A DNA stretch of 64,000 nt from Phlyctochytrium arcticum. Its lineage: Eukaryota > Chytridiomycota > Chytridiomycetes > Chytridiales > Chytridiaceae. The stretch's first letter is position 1. The number at the start of each line of letters is the position of its first letter. The position numbers and the translations under genes were made by a program. Below, piece by piece: positions 1 to 9,617 of this stretch. The notes under the pieces were generated by a model, which worked only from the letters and a program-made list of their open reading frames with translations, had not been told where the DNA came from and ran no database searches. The DNA lies in the NCBI GenBank assembly GCA_025602905.1, contig JAHLKI010000021.1, positions 310,001 through 374,000 on the forward strand, given 5' to 3'.

Positions 1-797
1 AGCAGCTGGGATGTAGCACTGCCATTGCCGACATGTACGATGTTTCAGCCCTTACCAAGGTCTTTCAAAGCGATGAAGACGCTACACTCTTTTACTTGCT
101 ACCTGAAGCGTGGGCAGAAGACATCTATGTCAAGGCTAAGGAGAGTGCGCAAGCTATATGTCAGGCTGTGAACGCAAACACATCTCGGATCAAAAAGGTG
201 GTTCTTCTCTCATCCATGGGCGTCGAAAAGGACAAAGGAATAGGCTTTCTGGCAACACTCCGGACCGCGGAGCAAGAGCTAGAAAAGCAACTGTCTTGCA
301 AATTGGTGTTTGTTCGAGCGGCTTACTTTTTGGAAAATTTTGAGCAGTCCATCACAGCTGTCACAAAACAAGGACAGGAGACGTTTATGTCGGGCGTGCC
401 ATTAGAAGAAGTTAAGATGCCAATGATTGCAGCTGAGGATATCGCAACGTACGTTGCCGATGCCATGATTCAACCACTCTCCGGCGAAACCAAACCTAGG
501 GTAGTGCAATTGGTAGGACCCCGAGAGCTTTCCCCGAGGGATATCGTCTTGGCCTTGTCAAGTATTTGCGGGAAAGATGTCAAGCTGGGCATGATAGATG
601 AAAACATGATGAGGGGACTCGCCAAGAAGATGAGGTTTAGCGACACATCAGAGCAGGCTTGGATCGATACGTGGAAGATGGTGGGTAGTAGGGGGGAATG
701 GTCATTTGAGGAGAAGCAGCCTACGGTGGATGATGTGGTTAGAGGGAAAACAACCATTGATGAGTTCTGCAACAGCTTTCTCGCGGCCAAAGGTTAG
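1..797 (+). CDS. NmrA-like NAD(P)-binding protein, 5' truncated
   Basis: The reading frame is already open at the window edge and continues through the ATG at 33, so the gene begins outside the window and the usual N-terminal glycine-rich nucleotide loop is not visible. What remains is typical of the NmrA/atypical short-chain dehydrogenase fold: a KKVVLLSSMG strand, then a segment resembling LVFVRAAYFLENF, where the family carries its 'R(P/A)..F.EN' substrate-side motif, and a C-terminal part with PMIAAEDIATYVADAM, the conserved 'DIA' region. Members are NAD(P)-binding redox sensors or quinone/azo reductases; the family is clear, the substrate is not. The stop is at 795-797. Confidence 0.8.
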   Translation, partial: QLGCSTAIADMYDVSALTKVFQSDEDATLFYLLPEAWAEDIYVKAKESAQAICQAVNANTSRIKKVVLLSSMGVEKDKGIGFLATLRTAEQELEKQLSCKLVFVRAAYFLENFEQSITAVTKQGQETFMSGVPLEEVKMPMIAAEDIATYVADAMIQPLSGETKPRVVQLVGPRELSPRDIVLALSSICGKDVKLGMIDENMMRGLAKKMRFSDTSEQAWIDTWKMVGSRGEWSFEEKQPTVDDVVRGKTTIDEFCNSFLAAKG

Positions 798-1224
798 GCA
801 GAACCTGAGAGCTCTTCATATACATACCCTCCGATTGACGGCCTTACGCTCCTTATACCTATACACTCTGCTACAGTCTAAGATCTAAAAAAGTCATAAA
901 AAAATTGGAGCTGGTCAGCACTAGTCACGTTCCGGAATTTCCTGTCAAATTTCGGATCCGCATACAATTTCTGTCCAAACCCGACTTTTACTATATGGAG
1001 GCACAGTCATTGTGGCATTAAGTAAGCAGATCCGACCTCGCCGTTTTACTGTACGTTATTGCAAAACATTTGTTCACCATCTGTCCATTTCCACGCGATC
1101 TTTTCAACTATACACCTCCAGTAAACTTTCAAACCTCACCTCAGCCGGTATTAGAAGGAGGCCGTGTGACTTTATCTGAACCTCTCTCACAGGATCTTTA
1201 GAATTACGACGCGCAAGTGACAGG
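798..1224. other. Intergenic region between NmrA-like gene and CxxC-finger gene
   Basis: No convincing coding sequence. It holds the 3' flank of the upstream gene and the presumed promoter and 5' UTR of the gene starting at 1225. I recognise no RNA gene or repeat here. Confidence 0.5.
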
Positions 1225-4107
1225 ATGCCGCCCAAAAGAAAGGTGAGATGGGCATCTTCATGATCTCGAAAACAAGCCTTTATCCGGCTGTAGGAGTCAG
1301 TTCACTCATTCTTTTACTTCTTCTTATTACAACCATTATAGCGCCAGGTAGACGGACTTAGCTGGTACGATCAGGTACCCGGTAAGAGGGGTAACAAATA
1401 TGGCTATAACCCTGGATGCATCGGCTGCGGGACCAAGAGCTCAACCCGATTTCACAAGTTCATTTGGGCTGAACTTGACAGCCCGGCACGTTTGAGGCCC
1501 CAGGTTGGACCAGGAGCTGCTGATCCGTATGCTTGCAATGCGTGTCGAACCCGCTGGTACAAAGCAGGGATCATTCGACAGCCCGCCGTCAGGCCCATCA
1601 TCCCTGCTCAACCCAATGAGGTTGCGGCCATTCAGGAAGCCAGCATCAGTACCGACAATGTGGTGGATGCAGCAGTGAACGCTCAAGTCAGTGACGACAA
1701 CGTTGTCGATGCGGTTGCGAATGGCAGTGTCATCTTGATGACGGACGTCGAGCTTCCGGAACCTGAAGGCGATGATGTTGATATTTCTGAAACATCAGGA
1801 CCATCTCCTGCGACTCTTGCTGATTTTCACCAAGAAATGCGCAACTTCATTGCTCATCCGTTCGGAGGAAATCCGTTCGTCGAGATGGATGAATTTGTCG
1901 CTCAGTATCCCCGCCTATATGAGCTCAAGTCACTCATGGTCGGACATGACGAAAGCCGGTATTCTGTTCTCTACAACGATCGAATGAAGCGGCACTTGAT
2001 CTTTGCCATATGCTATGAGGGACAGTGTATGGACCGGAAGACTGATTACGTCAAACGATATATCGGATCTGTCTTCATCACGGGATCCCACACAGACCAA
2101 CGGCTTCTTTCACGGGTGAATCTGGGCTATCATCCGTCAAAATCGATTACGCGGATGAACAACATGATCATGACGGCCCACGAGCGCGTTGTGAAAGATA
2201 TTTTGGAGAATGACCCACTCTTGGTCGTCACCATTGATGACTTCCATTGGTGTCAAGTCCGCCCTGTACCAGATGCCGCAAACGCACCCGGAAAGTTTAC
2301 GAGTGCGAGGACCACCGCCAACTATGCGGTAAAGCTTCACAGGGAACTGCCACCTCTTCCTCCTGCAATCACCGATGTTCTAGCTTCTGTGTTGCAGGAC
2401 ACAACATGGATTCCCTCAGTCCTGTGTGCTCCCGCAACGCAGACGTATGCGGAACTACGTAACGGTGAAGTTTTGTCCAAAAAAATGTTCGCCTACAGTA
2501 TGGCTACCAAGGCCGGATCGCAAGAGGATTTCCACATTATCGGCAGCGACAACAACCCTATGAAGTCCGCTCTCGATTTGGACCCAGTGATGGACAATAT
2601 CGAGACATTCTTGGCGAAAGTCAACTATCCTGACAAAGACGGTTCATTTAGTAAGTCTGTGGTTTTGGCCGGCGAATACTATGTTTGGATGTACGCTAGC
2701 AAATTGCTGCGATCAGCCAAGTATAGTAATCTCAGGCCTCACGTCCTACCGGTCCCGGACAATATGCATATAGCCCTGAACATACAGGAGGCAGTCCTTG
2801 TCCATGGTTGGACAATCATACACCGGCTGTGGGTTGCCGGGTATCCGGACGTGGAAAACACAGCTCCCATCAACATGCGGCCAAAGCGCAGGACGGCAAT
2901 GTTGGCCCTCTCTATGACCGCTTGGCAAGAGTGCCGTAAGGAAGTCTTGCGTTCCTACAAGGCGGCGGCATCCAGCAATATAAAGGCAACACCTGTCCGC
3001 AAGGCGATGGTGGATTCGATCATCTCGCTTTTCGAAGATCACATTCCTCTTGCGGTGGATTGTCCGTATTTACTGTCTAGTGGGGATCTCGAACAGATCA
3101 AGATGTGCCTCAAGCGGCTGTTCCCGTTGTTCACTCTTTTGGGAAAGAAAAACTACGTGAACATTGTCCTCTACCAGCTTGGTCTCTTAGAAAAGCTTCC
3201 CTCCCACCTACCAAAAGATGTTGCAATGGCTTTCCTTTTCTCCACTTTCTCAAGTGAGGATTTGGAAGTATTTCACTCCATCCTCCGGGCCGCCATCCGC
3301 TTTCAAGATACTAATGCGCAGGTCTCAAGAAAGGCAATGTTGATAACCGCCATGAGGGGTGAGTCTGCCATCAAGCAGCTTGCGGCTATGACAGAAAGGG
3401 AGTTGGCGCTACGTGGACAACCAGTTTCGCCAATCAAAGTCGAGCCAGGTACCTCTGGTCCGGCCCGTACTCCCGCCCTATCCCCGCTAGAAAAGGCAGC
3501 CGATGATGTCGTCCCGAGGATGGTTGCGTATCTCAAGGACCTGTTCTCCACCCTTTTTCAGTTCACTTTTGACGTCGTTGGACAACATGATAAGATTCCA
3601 TATGCGTCTGCTCTGCCGCATTACAACCTGATTCTCCGCCCTCCAGCTCCAGCCCCACCCGTCACCAACCCTGTACTCTCTTCCGGGTCAGCTACAACCA
3701 ACAAAGAGAACACTACGGTAAACCTCCCTCCAGCCAGCGCAGAAGAGATCCCCGTGGTAGTCTTAGCTACCATCCGGGAGTCACTTCTGCCTTTGCCGCT
3801 GCGCCGTCAACCCTTCGTAAATCTCGGCAACCACATCGATGTTGAAGGGTTTCAAAGTGTTCCAATGCCGGTCGCGAAGACCCCTCTTGCTGACATTACG
3901 AATGGGCCATCTCCCAGTAAGGCCAAAAAAGTCACAGTGCGAGATTTCTTAAAATCAGACTCGCTGAAGCAAGATCTGACCGCTTGCGGTTGCGTGATCT
4001 TCAACTGCCAATGTACAGCAATGTACCAGTGGATTGCAACCAAGTCCCTGAAGCATTTTTCAAACAACATTGACAAGGAACTTGTGCGTGATGATGAAGG
4101 TAATTAA
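1225..4107 (+). CDS. CxxC-finger protein of unknown function (927 aa), possibly transposase-derived
   Basis: Two exons: 1225-1242 (six codons, MPPKRK) and 1342-4107, joined in phase 0 across a 99-nt GT-AG intron. The first ATG of the long frame lies far downstream, so this tiny basic first exon is the best start. Near the N-terminus are two CxxC pairs (CIGC and, about 45 residues on, CNACRTRW), spaced loosely like a GATA-type or zinc-ribbon finger. The body (residues ~170-700) is alpha/beta and Leu-rich, with acidic positions in VTIDDFHW and VPDNMHIALN and a GKKNY segment; the tail is Pro/Ser-rich and ends with several Cys. The order faintly recalls fungal DUF6589-type proteins, which are thought to derive from transposases, but I do not recognise the family securely. 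There is no obvious terminal inverted repeat around this gene. Confidence 0.75.
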
Positions 4108-4497
4108 GCCAGAGGTACCGCTCAGTGTCTCGCGAGTTGCGTCCTTTTCCCGGCTATGAGCGATTAACAACCTTCTTTCAAACACTATTTAGAATCATCA
4201 GTTTCAACATCAACTCAGTAGCTCGTGTATCTCACCATGCTTACGCATTTCACGTACCCCATCAAATTCTTAGATGCGCTTAGACTGTTGGTTTTTCGGG
4301 TCAAACTCTATCCTTTATATAGTCTGAGGTAGCGGCCACGTTTTCCTTAGCTTCTTAGATATGTTTCCTTCATTCTCGTTTACTCGGTTTCGTTATTTTA
4401 TATAAAGTTTGGGTGAAATTGGGTCACTTTCAGGTATCCCTTCATTCTCGCGGAAATGGTTCGGGCTGTCGGACATTGCTTATGTAAATTTTTGGCG
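4108..4497. other. Intergenic region left of the MULE
   Basis: Non-coding by inspection. Before the transposon inserted, this stretch would have continued directly into the sequence at 7848, so it probably contains the original distal promoter of the CDF transporter gene at 7898 as well as the 3' flank of the gene ending at 4107. Confidence 0.5.
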
Positions 4498-4505
4498 CCA
4501 AAATC
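4498..4505. repeat. Target-site duplication, left copy (CCAAAATC)
   Basis: The 8 bp CCAAAATC abut the left terminal inverted repeat and are repeated exactly at 7840-7847 next to the right one. Length and position fit the 8-11 bp duplications made by Mutator-like transposases. Confidence 0.9.
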
Positions 4506-4604
4506 GGCGGCTGCCAAATCTCCACGGGTCTTCTTGCCATTTCTCCACCCCCTGTCATGGTGACTCACAAAGCCCCTTTGTAAAGTGGGTTCACAGCCAC
4601 TTGC
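4506..4604. repeat. MULE left terminal inverted repeat
   Basis: This pairs with 7740-7839. The outermost 46 bases agree except for one T/A difference; the inner part is more diverged but keeps GTCAC-like and CACAGCCACTTGC blocks. Confidence 0.9.
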
Positions 4605-4707
4605 CCGGACAAAAGTCCGACAATCTTTGGCTCAGATCCATTTTACCCTCCCTTGCTTGCAAATACTCCTTTAGCAAGCAACGTCCCACACAAACTCGAT
4701 AAAAGAT

Positions 4708-7501
4708 ATGTCCTCCAACAGCACCCAGTCTGAGGATGTCTATAATACCATGCTCGCATTACTAGATGAGCATAATGAAGCCAGCAGAAAGCTATCACAG
4801 AGGATGACAGACCTGATGGCTTTAACCCCGGTTACTCCAACTCTCATGCAAACAGCGTTGCGGGCGGTACAGCCTGTGGGTCATAGGGCTCCTACTTCGT
4901 CTGAGGGTAACTTTACACCCTTGAAGCCAATGATGAACCATGGAAAATCTCATGCGCCCAATTGTTTACTTACAGCAGAAATCAGTATTGGGTTGAACGC
5001 TACCGACGAGGCTCACAACGACTCGACCAATACACAGCCTAGTGGTCAAATTCAGCTTGGAGGTAAAGTATTCCTCTTCAATGTTTGTTGGTCATCAAGC
5101 TCATTTGGCTCATTGTCATCCTAGAACCCCATATCGGCTTGAACGACGACGGCGAGAATGCCACTTCAAACGGTGCGGAAGATGACGGGAGGCTTGATGA
5201 CCAGTCAGTTTTGAACAGTTCTGGAGATGCCACGACTTCTGATGGTATGATTGCGCCCAAAGACAGTAAAGGTTCACACGCTTAAATAAACCTTGTTTGC
5301 GCAGCATGGACCCCGCCCCTCCCTCCTTCCGGTCCATTTGCCACCGCAGAGGAAGCAGATCATGCTTTGAAGCAGTTTGCCATCGACAACGGATTTGCTA
5401 TCGCGAACCTAAGGGAGCAACGCGTTTCTGGGCCAGGAAGCGCAGTTCACAAAATCTGGCGCCCCTGCGCATGCCACGGCGAGTATAAGCCTAAGGACCA
5501 AGGTGTGCCACTGTGCAAAAAGGGGAGCAAAAAGACCGGTTGCGGCTATATGGCAATTCTGAAGGGTGTAGTGAACAAAGGGGTTGTGGGAGAATGGTCA
5601 ATCAAATTGTCCGATACCGTGGGCTCAGGAACCCATACGGGACACATGCAGTTGACAATGGCGGGGTTGAAGACTATGTTTCAAGCTCGGCGTTTTACCC
5701 AAAATCCTACTGTGTCCCGGGAAATCCAAAATATGATCGAGGCGGGCACAAAACCGCGAGAGATCTTGGCTACCATCAACAAGCACACGTCTCGGCCATT
5801 GGTGACGATCAAAGAAATCACGAATCAAAACTCGAAAACCATGGAAAACATACTGCAGGGACGTTCTCCCTTGACAGCACTGCTCGACACCCTTTCCCAG
5901 TCTGTGGAGCAAGGTGTTGTTACAGACGTGGTCCAGAATGAAGAGAATGTCTTGACTCACCTTTTCTTTCAAACTGATGTGAGTTCGATGGCTCAAAACC
6001 TTGTCTTATTTTCTTTTAATCCTCGAGGCATCTAGCTGGAGATGGCAAAGCTTTTAGAAAAGTTTGGCGATGTTCTCATAATGGACTGTACGTACCGGAC
6101 AAACCGGCACAGAATGCCGCTTCTCCACGTCGTGGGAATCACCGACACCTTTCATTCCTTTTCCGGCGCGTTTATGCTGATGGCAAACGAAACGACTGAA
6201 GATTATAAGATTGCGCTTGATCGTCTGACAGCTTCGCTGCCAAAGCCACCACACGTCGTTGTCATTGATTGCGACACCGCCTTCATTGCAGCCGTGAAAG
6301 CTCAGTGGCCTAATACGAAGATCATCCTGTGCCGATGGCACTTGTGGCAGAATATAAAAAAACATTGCCAGAAGAATTTCGTTGACGACGACGAGAAGCA
6401 TGATGCAGAAGCATTCTCCGAATTCAAAGAGTAGGTTCTATATTCCAATGCTCATAACCTGTGATTGCTCAGATATTTCAATATAGGGCATGGATGGAAC
6501 TGGAAAGCGCTACTACAGAGGAAAGCTTTTTTCAACTCTGGGAACAGATGGAGAAGGACATTGACAAGGCAACGTTCGCCTATCTGGAAAAGAACAAGAT
6601 GCCCTTACGCCAACATTGGGCCAGCGTGTTTATCGATAAACATCAACATTTGAATGCAACTGTGACTTCGCGCGTCGAAGGAAAGCACTGGGCTTCTATC
6701 AAGTCCAACGGCTCTGCCAACTCCACCATCTTCACGTTGTATCAAACTATCAAAAGAAATTGCGACCAGCAGATGGCGAATTATCAGGCTGCTGTCGTTG
6801 CAAACTCGAACACCATCCACCGCTTTCTCACCGAAGATGATATACAAGAAAAGCAGAAAAAAAGATTCATAACCCGTGTCAAAGTCAAGCCTTTCTACTC
6901 GGAAGTTAATCAACGCCTTTCTTTGCACATACTCACCATTCTTGACCAAGAACGAATCAAGGCAGATAGGATTGTCAAAGCCAATGATCCTAACACTGTT
7001 TTGAGCGAAGGGTCATTGGTCCTGAAACCATGCACCTCATGGCATAGAACAGTCATGGGTATGCCGTGTGCGCATGAGATATTAGCTATGCGGAGAGAGG
7101 ATCGTGGATTGAAGATGAGTGATTTCACTTCAATATGGCATCTGCAGCCAGTCACCGCCAGCTCGGAGGTGCTTGAACCTCCAGTCGGTCGCTTTACCAA
7201 TTCTACGCATGGGCGTGGGAATAAAAGGCTGCGGACATCGGCAGAGATCGCAGAAAGCCAGCTGCAAGCGAGCCAACGACACTGTGGAGTGTGCCAGGCA
7301 CGTGGGCATGACAGAACGCAATGTCCGTCTGCTCTTGTAGCTACGCAAGCCGCGCAAACAATTTTCGACGATATTTCCGACTCGAACGTCCCCGCACCTG
7401 GAAGCAGCTCAGAGGCACCACGCAAAATTCGGGCTGCACCACGATGCTCCGGTTGTGGGTCGTCGGGCCACACTTACAAGAGTTGTGCAGCAAAAAACTG
7501 A
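4708..7501 (+). CDS. MULE transposase with FAR1-type finger, SWIM-like motif and two zinc knuckles (852 aa)
   Basis: Exons 4708-5062, 5125-5244, 5305-5978, 6036-6430 and 6487-7501 join in frame over introns of 56-62 nt. After a low-complexity N-terminus (~160 aa) comes a FAR1/FLYWCH-like zinc domain (HKIWRPCACHGEY...C...GCGYMA...HTGHM). The DDE domain follows: first Asp in LIMDCTYRTN, second in VVIDCDTAF with CRWHLWQN after it, and a Glu in SRVEGKHWAS. A degenerate SWIM finger (C..11..PCAHEI) follows. The C-terminus carries two CX2CX4HX4C zinc knuckles (CGVCQARGHDRTQC and CSGCGSSGHTYKSC). This is the classical MULE order. All catalytic residues look intact, so the protein is plausibly active in transposing its own element. 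Confidence 0.92.
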
Positions 7502-7673
7502 TTTTTCCTTTTACATCTATCTTTTGTCTACAATTACATTTCCGTTCCGGTATCGCCAGTATTCTCCTGGCATTTTCAGCAGTTTTCTTGAAGCATTTGA
7601 CCCAAGCAAGCATGCTCTATATAGATGGTGAACATGCTATGTTTGCTCCGTATACCCGTGTAGTGAGCGGGGG

Positions 7674-7738
7674 GCAACCAGGCAACTAACCAGGCAATAC
7701 CGGGCACTGGGCCAGGCCTGGGGCCAGGCAAGCACGTC
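7674..7738. repeat. Short CCAGGCAA-type tandem repeats inside the MULE
   Basis: Just inside the right terminal repeat, the sequence reiterates variants of CCAGGCAA/CCAGGCCTGG several times. Subterminal short repeats of this kind often serve as transposase binding sites in DNA transposons; that role is inferred here. Confidence 0.6.
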
Positions 7739-7739
7739 C

Positions 7740-7839
7740 GCAAGTGGCTGTGCACTCCATGAAAAACCATGCCAACAATGGACGTGACTCATAGGGGTGG
7801 AGAAATGGCATGAAGACCCGTGGAGATTTGGCAGCCGCC
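7740..7839. repeat. MULE right terminal inverted repeat
   Basis: Reverse complement of 4506-4604, ending in GGCAGCCGCC and followed directly by the duplicated CCAAAATC. Confidence 0.9.
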
Positions 7840-7847
7840 CCAAAATC
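7840..7847. repeat. Target-site duplication, right copy (CCAAAATC)
   Basis: Exact copy of 4498-4505. It lies 50 bp upstream of the ATG at 7898. Confidence 0.9.
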
Positions 7848-7897
7848 TTGGGTTGCGCTGAGCGCTCGCTGTGGAGTGCAGAACACCTGCAGCCATC

Positions 7898-9326
7898 ATG
7901 CCCTCGGCGACTCACACTACGCTGCCCGTACTGGACGTTATGTCGTTTTCCAAACAGAATGTCAGTGACGAAGGAGGATCTTCGTCCCCCCCTTCCCCGC
8001 ACATAGTGCTGGAAACATTTATTCCACCTACCTCACCCACTGCCGACCCCTTATCCCTGGCCTCCCGAGTGATCTCCAATGAGCACCTTACCGATCTTCG
8101 CCGAAGGAACAAGAGTGAAAAGAGGGTTGCTGCGTTTTATCAGGATCAAAACGATGAAATCAAGCGTCTCTTGTCGCCGCTTGATCAGCAAGGAGGTGAC
8201 TTTGGGGATGATGGCGTAGAGCGAACCGAAGACGAAGAGGAGGCCATCAAGCGGGCCAAGGGTTTTAAGCGATTCCGTCTGGCTCTTGCCATTAATGGAT
8301 CGCTTATCGCCAACATCTTCCTTTCCGGACTTCAGTTGTATGCAGCCATCTCGTCCGGCTCCATGTCGCTGTTTGCGACTATGGCTGATTCAATCTTTGA
8401 CCCACTGTCCAATCTGATTCTCAATTTGGCCCATGTCACCAGTGTCAAATGGGATGTTGACAAGTACCCCTCGGGCAAAGCTCGGATGGAGACTATTGGA
8501 AACGTTGTGTACAGTTTCTTGATGGGAACTGTGTCAATTGTGTTGATTGTCGAGTCCATCCGCACCATGCTGACGCACGATGGTGATGAAAAGTTTGAAT
8601 TGCACATCCCATCTGTTATATCTGTAGGAGTTGCTCTTGGTACGTTGGCAGCTAGATTGATTACTGAGCCCCTGACTGACGTCTTGTATATCACTCACCC
8701 AGCCATCAAGTTTGCTCTCTTCCTTATTTGCTACTCCCTTCGCTCATATTCCCAAGTCCGTATGTTGTGGGAGGACCATAGAAATGATCTCTTTGTGAAC
8801 AGCTTCGGTATCTTAACCAGCGTGTTGGGCGGAAAGCTAAAATGGTGGATCGATCCGACGGGCGCCATCGTCATTTCTGTTGTCATTCTTGGGTTATGGA
8901 CCCATACAGCTTACAAGCAATTGCAACAACTCGCGGGTGTCTCTGCTCCACCCGATTTCATACGCTACGTGACGTATAAGGCCATGACATTTGACCCGCT
9001 AATTCAAAAGATTGATACCTGCCGCGCATACTTTTCAGGACCGGTAAGTCACTTGCGTTGCTTGTCAGTTGGAATGATCTACTGAGTCTGCTTTCTTTTT
9101 CAGAAAATCATTGTTGAAGTCGACATTGTCATGGATCCTGCTACACCGCTCTGGAAAACGCATGACGTTGGGGAAGCCTTGCAAATGGCTATCGAGAAAA
9201 TGGACAATGTCGAACGAGCGTATGTTCATGTTGATCATGAAACCGATCATAAGCCGGTACGGGCTAACTATATTTGGGATTTACGCGCGTCCCCTTCTAA
9301 TGACTTGCTTATAGGAGCATCGGTGA
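7898..9326 (+). CDS. Cation diffusion facilitator (CDF) metal transporter, Mn-type motifs (436 aa)
   Basis: Exons 7898-9043, 9104-9256 and 9315-9326; the last encodes only EHR and the stop, giving the usual ...HKPEHR ending. A ~130-residue cytosolic N-terminus precedes six transmembrane helices and a C-terminal cytosolic alpha-beta domain (KIIVEVDIVMD...VDHETDHKPEH). The transport-site motifs are visible: ADSIFD in helix 2 and EDHRND in helix 5. Both fit the DxxxD pattern associated with manganese-type CDFs rather than the HxxxD of zinc transporters; metal preference is therefore inferred. It would move divalent cations out of the cytosol into an organelle or out of the cell. The MULE at 4506-7839 sits in its promoter-proximal region, so its normal upstream control sequences may now be 3.3 kb away. 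Confidence 0.9.
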
Positions 9327-9617
9327 CCAACTCGTAATTTGGTTTCGCACTACAAATTACATAGCATGACTTCATCACAATCACAAATTCTTCCACTGTT
9401 TTAATTTATTCATTGTCATTAAATTGGTTGTTCTTAAAGAACTTGGGCTCGCGTTCTGGATACGAAATTGGTTACTTGGAAAAGGGCACCTGCATCAACT
9501 CGTCAGCTGAAACGCCCTAACAAAACCTTTGGTTTACGCCGACAAAACTCCCACGAGAATTTATTGTTACGCGGCACCAACAAAATTTATGAAAAGGTTA
9601 GGCCGTTGATATGCCGC

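Larger units (their letters stand above)
4506..7839 (+). mobile_element. Complete Mutator-like DNA transposon (MULE), 3.33 kb
   Basis: The element starts GGCGGCTGCC and ends GGCAGCCGCC. The outer 46 bp of the two ends match as inverted repeats with a single mismatch, and similarity reappears further in (CACAGCCACTTGC on both sides, ~90 bp from each end). It is flanked by a perfect 8-bp target-site duplication. Inside is one five-exon transposase gene (4708-7501) whose exons all close in phase with no stop, and the catalytic residues are present, so it may be autonomous and recently inserted. Its right end lies about 50 bp upstream of the start codon of the neighbouring metal transporter. Confidence 0.93.

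Noticed and set aside
6910..7473. 187-codon minus-strand frame opposite the transposase
   Set aside because: It lies entirely antisense to the conserved SWIM/zinc-knuckle coding part of the transposase and has no domain of its own.
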